Origin: Rhodanobacter sp. C05
Lineage (GTDB): Bacteria > Pseudomonadota > Gammaproteobacteria > Xanthomonadales > Rhodanobacteraceae
DNA length: 64,000 bases
NCBI RefSeq assembly: GCF_002001165.1
Contig: NZ_MUNQ01000019.1
Coordinates: 21,492 to 85,491, forward strand
Reading direction: 5' to 3'
The number at the start of each line of letters is the position of its first letter. The stretch's first letter is position 1. This document shows, piece by piece, positions 37,051-48,262 of this stretch. The translations under genes were made by a program, and so were the position numbers. The notes under the pieces were generated by a model that was not told the origin of the DNA, made no database searches, and was given only the letters and a program-made list of their open reading frames with translations.

Positions 37051-38328
37051 TCAAGCCACCATGCCAGTCAGCCATCGGTCGAACTGTTTGACCTGCTCGA
37101 CCTTGCTGTAAACACCAATTTTCCGCCGCACGATTGTATGTCGCGACGCTGTGAACACATTGTTGAGCAGTTCTTGTGCCTTCGCATCTTCGGTTTTCAG
37201 CACGGTCTCGCCGGCGCCTGTCTCGGAAAGAATATGGGATGCCTCATTCACGACGCCGGAGAAGCAGATTACTTCTGAACCAGCTGCGAGATACTCGAAC
37301 AATTTACCTGTCGCGCAACCTGTGCCATCACCGGTGATCAGCAGCAATATTTCGCAATGCTTCATCAGTCGCAACGCAACCGGACGCGCCACCGAGTCGA
37401 CCGTGCTATACGTGCATTCCAGTCGACTGATAATATCGTGTTCTGGCGCTGTCAATTCTCCGACAAAAAGTGCGTGAGCGTACTGCCGTGCACCCGCACT
37501 TGCGTTCATCGAACGCACGAAGCACTCCAGACTTCCAATACGGGTCTGGTCACTCGCGCTAATGCGGCCGAAATGGCCGATCAAATGCTTATCTGGCGGA
37601 ACTTTTTGCGCCACGAGATTAGTGGCGGCAACACTGTTTGCATCTTCTTGCACGATAAAATCAGCTGGATCGTAGCCATTCGGCATCAAACCGACTTTCT
37701 TGCCTGCGTAGCGTCGCTCGAAATCATCCACCAGCGCCCTGCTCACGGATGTGACCAATATGGATTCACTGACCACTCTTTCCTCGACGAGGGCCTTCAT
37801 CAATGACCTGAACCTACCCTGTTTGCCGAGTGCTTCGAACGTCAGCCCATCTCTGAAATCCTGCTGACAAGGGATCTGATGCCTGACGGAAAGACAACGC
37901 GCGGCAACCAGCGCATCGATCGGTGAGTAAGTACCGATGGCAATGCATGGCTCACCATTCTTCAGCCGCTCGCGACACAATGTGTCTGCCGCAACCAACG
38001 CATGTATCAACCATGCCCTATTACTACGTCCGAACAACCGGTTGACGAGGAACGGGGCAAAAGAAAAGAACGCCGATAACAAAGCCAGAAGCGAGCCCAA
38101 TGCCGAAGATTCATTGCCGACGCAATGTCCTGGAAAGTTCATCACAGTGATATCAGCATCACTGTGAAATGTATGGGCACTAGCTTCCTCTTTAGGTTCG
38201 CGAGAAAAAATGAAGACCCGATATTTCTGAAAATCCAGATATTTCACCAGCCCCTTGAACCGCTGCGAAGCAATGTTGTTGGACGAGTGATGGGTCGCGA
38301 AGATGAACAAATTAATCTTTCTCACCAT
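37051..38328 (-). CDS. Glycosyltransferase, GT4-like
   Basis: 425 residues starting ATG at 38328. N-terminal INLFIFATHHSSNNIASQRFKGL and C-terminal HLIGHFGRISASDQTRI, LLLITGDGTGCATGKLFEYLAAG and EVICFSG match GT-B enzymes that act on unit assembly. AT-richer than the dcw genes, as are its neighbours to about 43 kb. Confidence 0.8.
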   Translation of the reverse strand: MVRKINLFIFATHHSSNNIASQRFKGLVKYLDFQKYRVFIFSREPKEEASAHTFHSDADITVMNFPGHCVGNESSALGSLLALLSAFFSFAPFLVNRLFGRSNRAWLIHALVAADTLCRERLKNGEPCIAIGTYSPIDALVAARCLSVRHQIPCQQDFRDGLTFEALGKQGRFRSLMKALVEERVVSESILVTSVSRALVDDFERRYAGKKVGLMPNGYDPADFIVQEDANSVAATNLVAQKVPPDKHLIGHFGRISASDQTRIGSLECFVRSMNASAGARQYAHALFVGELTAPEHDIISRLECTYSTVDSVARPVALRLMKHCEILLLITGDGTGCATGKLFEYLAAGSEVICFSGVVNEASHILSETGAGETVLKTEDAKAQELLNNVFTASRHTIVRRKIGVYSKVEQVKQFDRWLTGMVA

Positions 38329-38395
38329 GGGCTCTCAACTTGTTTGTCCTGGATACGGTCACTGAAATTGCCGTATAGCATGTCTACAATGGCAC

Positions 38396-39481
38396 TCACA
38401 GCGCTTTTACGACGAGCTCGGCGGCGCGCCCCTGACCGTAAGGCTGTACGGTTGTAGAGATATGGCCTGATAGCATTCGCTCGTAAGCCGCTTCCAGCGC
38501 CGCTGCAGAAGCACCAACGATGCAATTCGCTCCTATCTCCACTAGTTCAACCCACTCTGTTTCATCGCGAAGTGTGATGCAGGGTTTGCCGTGAAAATAA
38601 GCTTCCTTCTGTACACCGCCGGAATCAGTGAGTACCAGTCTGCAGTGTGCTTCCAGCCAGACCATTTCCAGATAGCCCACTGGCTCGATTACGCGAACGT
38701 TGGCAGGAAACTCGATCCCGGAACTAGTCATCCGCGCGCGCGTTCGCGGATGTAGTGGCAGGATTACCGCTGTGGGCAGCGCAGCAAGACCGCTAAGAAT
38801 GTTCGTCAGTCTCGTGACATCGTCAGTGTTTTCGGCGCGATGAATGGTACAGAGCACGAACTCATTTTCGACGAGGTTATCTAGCACCGGCACAGTAGGT
38901 CTTCGGGCTTTTTTAAGATAATAAAGCGCGGCGTCGTACATCACGTCGCCGACCACCTGTACTTTCGGTCCGCTGATTCCTTCGTTATGTAGATTGCAAC
39001 GCGCTCGCTCACTGGGCACCAGCAATAGACTGGCGACATGATCAGTCAGGAGTCGGTTGATTTCTTCAGGCATGCGTCGATTATAAGAGCGTAGTCCGGC
39101 TTCAACATGCGCAACAGGGACATGCAGCTTGCACGCCGCAAGCGCACCTGCAAGCGTGCTATCAGTATCACCGTAAACCAACATCCAGTCAGGTTGTTCA
39201 GTCAGCAATAGCGCTTCGATCTTCTCAATCATGCGCCCAGTATTCTGACCATGCGTGCCACCGCCAATCCCTAGATGATGTTTTGGTCGCGGAATGTCCA
39301 GTTCATCAAAAAACACATCCGACATGTTGGCGTCATAATGTTGTCCCGTGTGCACTATCAATTCCTGAACATCAGAGCGTTGATTGGCAAATGCACGCGA
39401 TACAACGGCAGCCTTAATAAATTGAGGCCTTGCACCGACTATGGTGATAATTTTCACGTTGCTACCCAATAAATTTTGCAA
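38396..39481 (-). CDS. Non-hydrolysing UDP-HexNAc 2-epimerase, WbpI/WecB-like
   Basis: 361 residues. VGARPQFIKAAVVSRAF, the active-site stretch VYGDTDSTLAGALAA, HVEAGLRSYNRRMPEEINR and LTDSGGVQKEAYFHGKPC are all present. WecB makes UDP-ManNAc, while WbpI epimerises UDP-GlcNAc3NAcA to UDP-ManNAc3NAcA. Since homologues of WbpB, WbpE and WbpD are in the same run, the WbpI role is favoured. It is separated from them by Wzx, a glycosyltransferase and a methyltransferase. The start could also be ATG-free variants near NVKIITIVG. Confidence 0.88.
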   Translation of the reverse strand: MQNLLGSNVKIITIVGARPQFIKAAVVSRAFANQRSDVQELIVHTGQHYDANMSDVFFDELDIPRPKHHLGIGGGTHGQNTGRMIEKIEALLLTEQPDWMLVYGDTDSTLAGALAACKLHVPVAHVEAGLRSYNRRMPEEINRLLTDHVASLLLVPSERARCNLHNEGISGPKVQVVGDVMYDAALYYLKKARRPTVPVLDNLVENEFVLCTIHRAENTDDVTRLTNILSGLAALPTAVILPLHPRTRARMTSSGIEFPANVRVIEPVGYLEMVWLEAHCRLVLTDSGGVQKEAYFHGKPCITLRDETEWVELVEIGANCIVGASAAALEAAYERMLSGHISTTVQPYGQGRAAELVVKAL

Positions 39482-39588
39482 GCACGGTTAAAATCACTAA
39501 ATACCATCGATAGGCTTATTTCATAATCGACCTCAAGTAAGTGAAAGGAGAGAGCGTAAACAACGTATTTTCGACCCGTCTCACCATA

Positions 39589-41043
39589 CTATCGATATTC
39601 ATTTGCACGACTAAAAATCTTTCGTCGCACTTCAAGAAAAATGTGCGCACATGCATGCATAGCCAACCGCATAGATGATCGAAACCAGACAAAAACTATC
39701 GATCCAATACCCACCCAGATACTCGTGAATAATAATCTATTATTCTCGCCGAACAGGACAAAACAGATCGCAGCGCTTGTGACCAACGCCATCGTGCTGT
39801 ACAGCCGAGTTCGCGGCACAGCGTGCCAGACGTGGCAAGAAAATTCTGTTTTTACGATAAGGAAAACCATAAAGGAAACAGCCGTTGAAATCACTGCTCC
39901 GCTCGCACCAAATCTCGGCACAAGTAAATAATTTCCCAGAAAATTTACGGCTGCTGAAATAAATGATGCCAGCATGGAATATATGCTTTTTCGGGCCAAT
40001 GCAATGCCAATCGCCGTGCATTCGGACAGCGCATAAAGCAATGGCGGTGCCAGACTGGCTACCACCAAATATTGAACTCGGTCATAGGCATGCGGAAGTA
40101 AATAAGATATCACCCACGAGAACAATCCGGTAATTACAAAGATCGAAAGAATGGCCGCCAACAGATGCGTAGTTACATTCTCGATTTTCTGTCTGGCAGC
40201 ACCCGCAGCCGCCCACCGATAGACGGTCGGTGCCCAGATCGTGGTGAAAATTCCCGAGACAATGCCCGCCGCCGCGGCGACGCTGGCCGAGACCGAAAAA
40301 ATGCCGAGCTCTGTCAGAGTGGACATATCGCGCAGAAACAACCGATCCATTGCCATGAATGCCCATGAGGCAAGACCGCCAAAAATCAGTGGAAAGCCAA
40401 AGTTCAGCAAACGGCCTGCCTGCGCCCTGTCGATTGATGAGGAAAGGGCCGGAATCCACGCATGCCTTGTGTTCCAACCATATATCAGTGTCACTGCTGC
40501 AGCTGCAGCTGCATTGGCAAGCAGCAATTTGGAGAAATTGTATTTCGCACCGAATAGCGCATACGCTGCAACAATGGCCAAAAAGAGTGCCTTGGGCAGA
40601 ATCTGGCTTATGGAAAATGCGAAGCCTTTTTCTTCCATGCGCAAAATAATCGAAAAAAACTTGGAAACAAAGGTTGCCACAATCGTGAATGCAGCTACTG
40701 CGCTGAACATTGGTTCGTTCAGAACAAATAGCCATCTGGAAAGCAGGGCTGGATCAAAGCTCAACAGAGCCACCATGAGCATCAGCAACGCAAGCAACCC
40801 AGGCGCCACCGCTGCTTTCAATAGAGCAGACTTGTCACTGACTTCGTGATATTCGCGTGCATAGCCTTGATCAAGACCAAATGTGAAAAGTATGACCGCA
40901 AAATTTGTTGCCACCTGAAGCATGGATATGCGACCGATATCTTCAGCGGTAAAGAACCACGCAAGCATCGGAAGAGTCACAAAACCGATCAGGGCTGAAC
41001 CCAGGGGACCGAGCGCAAAGCCCGCAACTTTCATCTTGCTCAT
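39589..41043 (-). CDS. Wzx-type polysaccharide flippase
   Basis: It carries finished undecaprenyl-PP repeat units across the inner membrane. 484 residues with about 14 hydrophobic segments, starting FALGPLGSALIGFVTLPMLAWFF as in the polysaccharide transporter/MATE-like family; a basic C-terminal tail. The base composition is clearly lower in GC than the flanking operon genes, common for wzx. Confidence 0.88.
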   Translation of the reverse strand: MSKMKVAGFALGPLGSALIGFVTLPMLAWFFTAEDIGRISMLQVATNFAVILFTFGLDQGYAREYHEVSDKSALLKAAVAPGLLALLMLMVALLSFDPALLSRWLFVLNEPMFSAVAAFTIVATFVSKFFSIILRMEEKGFAFSISQILPKALFLAIVAAYALFGAKYNFSKLLLANAAAAAAVTLIYGWNTRHAWIPALSSSIDRAQAGRLLNFGFPLIFGGLASWAFMAMDRLFLRDMSTLTELGIFSVSASVAAAAGIVSGIFTTIWAPTVYRWAAAGAARQKIENVTTHLLAAILSIFVITGLFSWVISYLLPHAYDRVQYLVVASLAPPLLYALSECTAIGIALARKSIYSMLASFISAAVNFLGNYLLVPRFGASGAVISTAVSFMVFLIVKTEFSCHVWHAVPRTRLYSTMALVTSAAICFVLFGENNRLLFTSIWVGIGSIVFVWFRSSMRLAMHACAHIFLEVRRKIFSRANEYR

Positions 41044-41053
41044 GCGGATAGCA

Positions 41054-42274
41054 TTAGTGAATTAGCCCAGGCACTTGATTTACTCCATCGGTAGATAGCT
41101 TATCCAGTACTTCGGTGTACACCTTCTTGAGGCGCTCCACGATCGCATGCTCGCCAAATCTCGCTAGACATGATTGGCGAATCTCTTCGGGGTCGTATTC
41201 GCTGATCCTGTCTCGAATTGCAGACATTGACATGGCCAAACTGGCATCATCATTTACTGGAACAAGCATGCCGTCACGATCCCTCACAATGGAATCTGGG
41301 CCGCCGCATCGGGTTGCTACTACCGGCTTGCCTAAGGCAAGCGCCTCGATCAGGACGACACCGAAAGTTTCGTAACTGCTGGGGTGAACCAAGACATCCG
41401 CACTGGATATCTCACGCACCACATCTGCCCGGGTAAGTGAGCCGAGAAAATCCACCCGGTTGTACACCCCCAATGTTTCGGCCAAGCGTTCAAGACGAGA
41501 CCGTTCTGGTCCGTCGCCGCCAATTTTCAAAACCACTTGGGGGTCAGACGAGAACGCCTTGGCAAAGGCAGTGATCAAATGGTGAATACCCTTGCCTTCA
41601 ACAAGCATCGCGATACTTACAAACACAAAATGTTTGTCGATGAGGCTCTTCTCCACAATTACGTTCTGGAATATGCCGTCGACTATATTCGGCATCACCT
41701 CCCAGCTCGACGGTTCTTCATCAAAATAATTGTCGAGAAAAGATGCAAACCGTTCGCTCACGGCAAATTTCCTGTGCGCCTCATTGAATACCTGCTTGGC
41801 GATCCTTGCCTGTGTCTTGCTTACCCTGCCACGGGAGAATGATGAGCTATGCTCGGTAATCACAAAGGGAACGGATTCATGCTGCGATAGCAACCTCGCA
41901 AGCTCGCCCGCGTAAAGTGCCGAATGCGCATGAATGATGTCCGGCTTGCCGAACTGGCTGACATAGTTTTTGTACAGCTCAAGCCCATGTCGTGACCATA
42001 GTCTCGATGCAGCACCATGCAAGAGCGGAAACCAGTTCACTCCGCGAGATCGAAGTGTCGGGATTGCTCCGTCAAATTCCAGCGTCCGGCAAGCTGCAGA
42101 TGCAGCCGAACGCCAATTCCGCAACGATTTCAGCTGCGGATAAATCACACCCACGACGCACCCGGATCGTTGCAGAGCCATTGCCTGCTCTCGGAAGAAG
42201 CTTCCGGTAATATCTCCCGGCTTATCGGGATACCACGATGGAATGATCAAAACATGCACAATAAGCTGGTCCAT
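41054..42274 (-). CDS. Glycosyltransferase family 4
   Basis: The ATG at 42274 gives 406 residues; the frame upstream starts with TTG. VLIIPSWYPDKPGDITGSFFREQA is the typical GT4 N-terminus; IIHAHSALYAG, FVFVSIAMLVEGKGIHHLI and the EX7E region SSYETFGVVLIEALALGKPV form the GT-B donor site. 10 bases before wzx. Substrate unknown. Confidence 0.87.
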   Translation of the reverse strand: MDQLIVHVLIIPSWYPDKPGDITGSFFREQAMALQRSGCVVGVIYPQLKSLRNWRSAASAACRTLEFDGAIPTLRSRGVNWFPLLHGAASRLWSRHGLELYKNYVSQFGKPDIIHAHSALYAGELARLLSQHESVPFVITEHSSSFSRGRVSKTQARIAKQVFNEAHRKFAVSERFASFLDNYFDEEPSSWEVMPNIVDGIFQNVIVEKSLIDKHFVFVSIAMLVEGKGIHHLITAFAKAFSSDPQVVLKIGGDGPERSRLERLAETLGVYNRVDFLGSLTRADVVREISSADVLVHPSSYETFGVVLIEALALGKPVVATRCGGPDSIVRDRDGMLVPVNDDASLAMSMSAIRDRISEYDPEEIRQSCLARFGEHAIVERLKKVYTEVLDKLSTDGVNQVPGLIH

Positions 42275-42307
42275 CGGTATTGCTTGGAACAAAAACTTTC
42301 AAAAATG

Positions 42308-42988
42308 CTATGCCGACGGCATTTTCCCATATATAAAAAAGTCTGCGAGCGATCCAGTCGCATTGTCTCCAGCGTACGGATAACGATTGGGTACGTGCTC
42401 AAGCATTTCCCATTCTCGCCGATTTTCAGCCACCCACTTGGTGAAATTGCGATGCCTGACATGAGATGTCTGCTTGTCACTCTTATCGGATGAATAAACA
42501 ATCACATAGCTTTGTGCCGAATCGAATAGTGTTTCCATATATTTTTCAAACACATTATCTTCGATAAGATGATAGATAACATCGAGTGACAACGCTAGCT
42601 GAGCGGTCTCTCCAGCATAATCCTTGACCAGCTTGAATGTTTTTGTTGTATCCGTTTCAAAAATCTTTCCGCATGTGGCCACGATATCGGGACTCACATC
42701 AAATCCGACGTATGACGGATAACGTGCCAGCTTCAGTTGATTGCCATCTCCACAGCCAAATTCTATGACACTACGGATATTATTTTTCGCCACGTAGCCG
42801 TTCAACACATCTGCCTTGAAGTCGGCCAGTCGATTATATGAACCAGCGCCGGAATTGCCTCCGGACTTATATCGATCGACCCAGTAACTCTCAGAGTCTT
42901 GGAATGGCTTGGATGGCTTTAGCCATTTTTTGTATACGCTTCGAGCGAATGGCCCAATCACAGGTATCTTTTTGATCAGATTTTTCAT
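42308..42988 (-). CDS. SAM-dependent methyltransferase
   Basis: The start at 42988 has GAAAGGTCGAT upstream; 226 residues. After a basic, hydrophobic N-terminus (MKNLIKKIPVIGPFARSVYKKWL cut short here) come IEFGCGDGNQLKLA (SAM motif I, about 76-89), VGFDVSPDIVATC and SLDVIYHLIEDNVFEKY. It may methylate a sugar of the unit; target unknown. AT-rich coding sequence. Confidence 0.82.
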   Translation of the reverse strand: MKNLIKKIPVIGPFARSVYKKWLKPSKPFQDSESYWVDRYKSGGNSGAGSYNRLADFKADVLNGYVAKNNIRSVIEFGCGDGNQLKLARYPSYVGFDVSPDIVATCGKIFETDTTKTFKLVKDYAGETAQLALSLDVIYHLIEDNVFEKYMETLFDSAQSYVIVYSSDKSDKQTSHVRHRNFTKWVAENRREWEMLEHVPNRYPYAGDNATGSLADFFIYGKMPSA

Positions 42989-43102
42989 ATCGACCTTTCC
43001 GATTGAGACAATGCTTATTGTTAATCGAGCACCCGAAAATCTTGAACGAAATACTTTTGATCTTGATACATAATATATCGGCGCCACGGCGCTACAGGCA
43101 TT

Positions 43103-44212
43103 TCACTGTTCTTCGCAGACGCCCGAGCAGACATGGTGAAGCTCAGCCGCTATCACTTTCATCTTGTCTAAAGATAAATATGCATCCATCGGCAGGCTCA
43201 GCACATGTTTAGCAGCCAGATCACCCACCGGGAGATTGCTGCTGTCGTTGCTAACAGCGGGCTGCTTGTTCAGCGGCAAAGGGTAATGCACTGCAGTGGG
43301 AATTCCCGCCTCCTTCAATCTAGCTTGCACTTGCTCTCGGTGGTCTACACGAATGGTGTATTGCGCGTACACACTTTGGTTGCCCGGCTCGATGTGTGGG
43401 GTGCTGTTAATGCCCACTTCGCCCAACAGATGGTGATAGCTATTCGCTACCTGGCGGCGAAGTTCGATTTCTTCATCCAGGATTTCCAACTTGGGCAGCA
43501 AAATTGCTGCCTGCAAAGTGTCCAGTCGGCTATTCACCCCGACACGTATATGGTGATATCGACGATCCTGGCCATGGCGGGCGATCTGGCGCAGTACGAC
43601 AGCCAGCTCATCATTGTTCGTAAACATGGCGCCACCGTCTCCGTAGCAGCCCAATGGCTTGCTCGGAAAAAAGCTGGTGCAGGCAATCGTGCTCAAGTTG
43701 CACGAATGGCGCCCCTTGTAACTGGCACCGAAACTCTGTGCCGCGTCCTCGATCACTGGAATGCCATGCCGTCCGGCGATGGCGTTGATGGCGTCGAAAT
43801 CCGCACACTGCCCATACAGCGAAACGGGAATGATGGCGCGAGTCTTCGACGTGATCGCGGCCTCCAGCAGCGGTGGATCCATATTGTAAGTACGCGGATC
43901 GATATCTACATACACCGGCTTTGCGCCAAGCAGCGCGACTGTCTCGGCGGTTGCGATGTAACTGAAGCCCGGTGTGATGACTTCGTCATCCCGACCGATA
44001 CCCAATGCCATCAAGGCAATCTGTAGCGCATCGGTGCCATTAGCACAGCTGATGCAGTGCTTGGCACCGACAAACGCAGCCAGTTTTTCCTCCAGCTCGG
44101 CCACTTCAGGTCCCAGGATGTACTGGCCGTGTGCCAGTACACGCTGGATGCCCGCATCGATCTTGTCCTTGATACGTGCCTGCTGGGCCTTCAGGTCATT
44201 GAACTCGATCAT
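43103..44212 (-). CDS. UDP-2-acetamido-2-deoxy-3-oxo-glucuronate aminotransferase, WbpE-like
   Basis: A PLP enzyme of the DegT family that aminates C3 of the 3-keto sugar. The start at 44212 ([19 protein letters not shown]) overlaps the WbpD-like stop by ATGA; 369 residues. [58 protein letters not shown] and the PLP-lysine in [17 protein letters not shown] match WbpE closely. The order wbpB, wbpD, wbpE is kept. Confidence 0.9.
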   Translation of the reverse strand: MIEFNDLKAQQARIKDKIDAGIQRVLAHGQYILGPEVAELEEKLAAFVGAKHCISCANGTDALQIALMALGIGRDDEVITPGFSYIATAETVALLGAKPVYVDIDPRTYNMDPPLLEAAITSKTRAIIPVSLYGQCADFDAINAIAGRHGIPVIEDAAQSFGASYKGRHSCNLSTIACTSFFPSKPLGCYGDGGAMFTNNDELAVVLRQIARHGQDRRYHHIRVGVNSRLDTLQAAILLPKLEILDEEIELRRQVANSYHHLLGEVGINSTPHIEPGNQSVYAQYTIRVDHREQVQARLKEAGIPTAVHYPLPLNKQPAVSNDSSNLPVGDLAAKHVLSLPMDAYLSLDKMKVIAAELHHVCSGVCEEQ

Positions 44213-44796
44213 GCTGTTGCATCCAATTTGACCAGCTGATGACCATTGAGCACATAGCGTGCGGCAGTGTGCTCGCACACGACTTCGCCATTGCCTTGCA
44301 GCGGCAACTCGAGCTGTTCTCCGAATTCGCTCATCCAGCCAATCTGTCGCGCCGGCACACCCACGGTTAAGGCATAGGCCGGCACGTCCTTGTTGACCAT
44401 CGCGCCCGCACCGACGAAGGCGAATTCACCAACAGTGATCCCACAAACGATGGTGCAGTTGGCGCCTAGCGTGGCACCTTTCTTCACCAGGGTGTCGCGG
44501 TACTGGTCCTTGCGTTCGATCAGTGACCGCGGGTTATATACATTGGTGAATACCATGCTTGGTCCGCAGAAGACGCCTTCTTCCAGGGTGACGTTGTCGT
44601 ACACGGATACGTTGTTCTGGATCTTGCAGTGGTCTCCGATCACCACTTTGCTGCCGACGAATACATTCTGCCCGAGTGATACACCTCTGCCGATACGCGC
44701 TCCGCCGCAGATATGGACGAAGTGCCAGATGCGTGAGCCTTCGCCAATTTGCGCGCCGTCGTCAACGATAGCGCTGGGATGTTGGTAGAAACTCAT
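44209..44796 (-). CDS. UDP-3-amino-GlcNAcA 3-N-acetyltransferase, WbpD-like
   Basis: A left-handed beta-helix acetyltransferase of 195 residues with hexapeptide repeats from [20 protein letters not shown] through [20 protein letters not shown] to [20 protein letters not shown]. It should acetylate the 3-amino group made by the WbpE-like enzyme, giving UDP-GlcNAc3NAcA. The last about 35 residues have no repeats. Confidence 0.9.
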   Translation of the reverse strand: MSFYQHPSAIVDDGAQIGEGSRIWHFVHICGGARIGRGVSLGQNVFVGSKVVIGDHCKIQNNVSVYDNVTLEEGVFCGPSMVFTNVYNPRSLIERKDQYRDTLVKKGATLGANCTIVCGITVGEFAFVGAGAMVNKDVPAYALTVGVPARQIGWMSEFGEQLELPLQGNGEVVCEHTAARYVLNGHQLVKLDATA

Positions 44797-44806
44797 GAAG
44801 GCATGC

Positions 44807-46790
<1,984 letters not shown>

Positions 46791-46794
<4 letters not shown>

Positions 46795-48068
46795 AGCCTC
46801 CCATCTACCGCCTCACGGGGCAGCACGTATTTCACGTCATAAATCACACATCCTGATTTACCGAACGCACGAATGCCCTTGGCTCCCATGCTTGCGAACT
46901 CTTGATGGCCAACTGCCACAATCACCGCGTCGTATGAACCTTGGGCTGGCTGAGCAACAAGTGTGAGCCCGTATTCATGTGCCGCCTCGACAGCATCCAC
47001 CCAAGGATCATGGATATCCACCGTCGCGTTGTAACCGTGTAGTGCCTCCACGATGTCCACCACCCGCGTATTGCGCAGATCGGGACAGTTCTCCTTGAAC
47101 GCCAGACCGAGCACGAGAATGCGCGCATCCACCGGGTTGATGCCTTTGCGCACCATCAGCCTTATGACTTCGTTGGCAATGTACGGCCCCATTCCGTCGT
47201 TGGTGCGGCGCCCCGCCAGAATGACATCTGGGTGATGGCCCACTTCCTGCGCCTTATGGGTCAGGTAGTACGGATCCACGCTAATGCAGTGGCCGCCAAC
47301 CAGGCCCGGACGAAATGGGAGGAAGTTCCATTTGGTTCCTGCTGCCTGCAGCACTTCCAATGTGTCGATGCCGAGCTTGTTGAACAGCATGGCCAAATCG
47401 TTGACCAAGGCAATATTGAGATCGCGCTGGGTATTCTCGATAACTTTGGCAGCCTCGGCCACCTTGATCGAACTGGCCTTGTGCGTGCCAGCAGTGATGA
47501 TGCTGGAGTACAGGCTATCGACGAACTCGGCTGTTTCAGCGGTAGAGCCCGACGTAACCTTGAGAATAGTCGTGACCCTGTGCTGCTTGTCGCCTGGGTT
47601 GATCCGTTCGGGACTGTATCCGACGAAGAAATCCTGGTTGAATTGCAATCCGGATACCTGTTCAAGAACCGGAACACAAACCTCTTCAGTGCAACCGGGA
47701 TACACGGTGGACTCGTAGACCACGACGTCGCCAAGTTTGAGCACTTTGCCGATGCTCTGGCTGGCCTTGATCAAGGGAGTAAGGTCGGGCCGCTTGGCGG
47801 CATCAATCGGAGTAGGTACGGTGACAATATAGACATTGCACTTGCGGATATCCTCCAACTCCGCGCTGTAACGCAAACGGGTGACTGCAGACAGCTCATC
47901 GGCACCCACTTCCAGTGTGCTGTCGCGGCCTGCACGCAATTCATCCACGCGGGCAGCACGAATATCAAAGCCAACCGTGTCGAACTGCTTACCAAATTCC
48001 ACCGCCAGCGGCAGCCCCACATAACCCAAGCCAATGATGGCGATCTTCACTTTGTCCAGTTGCTGCAT
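46791..48068 (-). CDS. UDP-N-acetyl-hexosamine 6-dehydrogenase, TviB/WbpO-like
   Basis: It oxidises C6 of UDP-GlcNAc (or UDP-GalNAc) twice to the uronic acid with NAD. 425 residues. [18 protein letters not shown] binds [57 protein letters not shown] and the active-site Cys in [18 protein letters not shown] follow; [17 protein letters not shown] is in the C-terminal domain. It resembles Salmonella TviB more than WbpA. It provides the substrate for the WbpB-like enzyme. 48069-48262 holds no gene. Confidence 0.92.
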
Positions 48069-48262
48069 GGTGCTTCCGTATGACCTTGATTGTGGGAGAC
48101 TGCTGTTTTTTTCAATATGAACCGGGCAACAGGAGAGGCTTGATGCGGTATCAAGCGGTTGCTTTATGTCCCGATGCGTTGCTCAGATCACGCACCAACC
48201 TGCCATCCTTAGAAATCCAGGCTGTGATGACAGATGGGCGCAAACCAAATTGAGTAACAATC

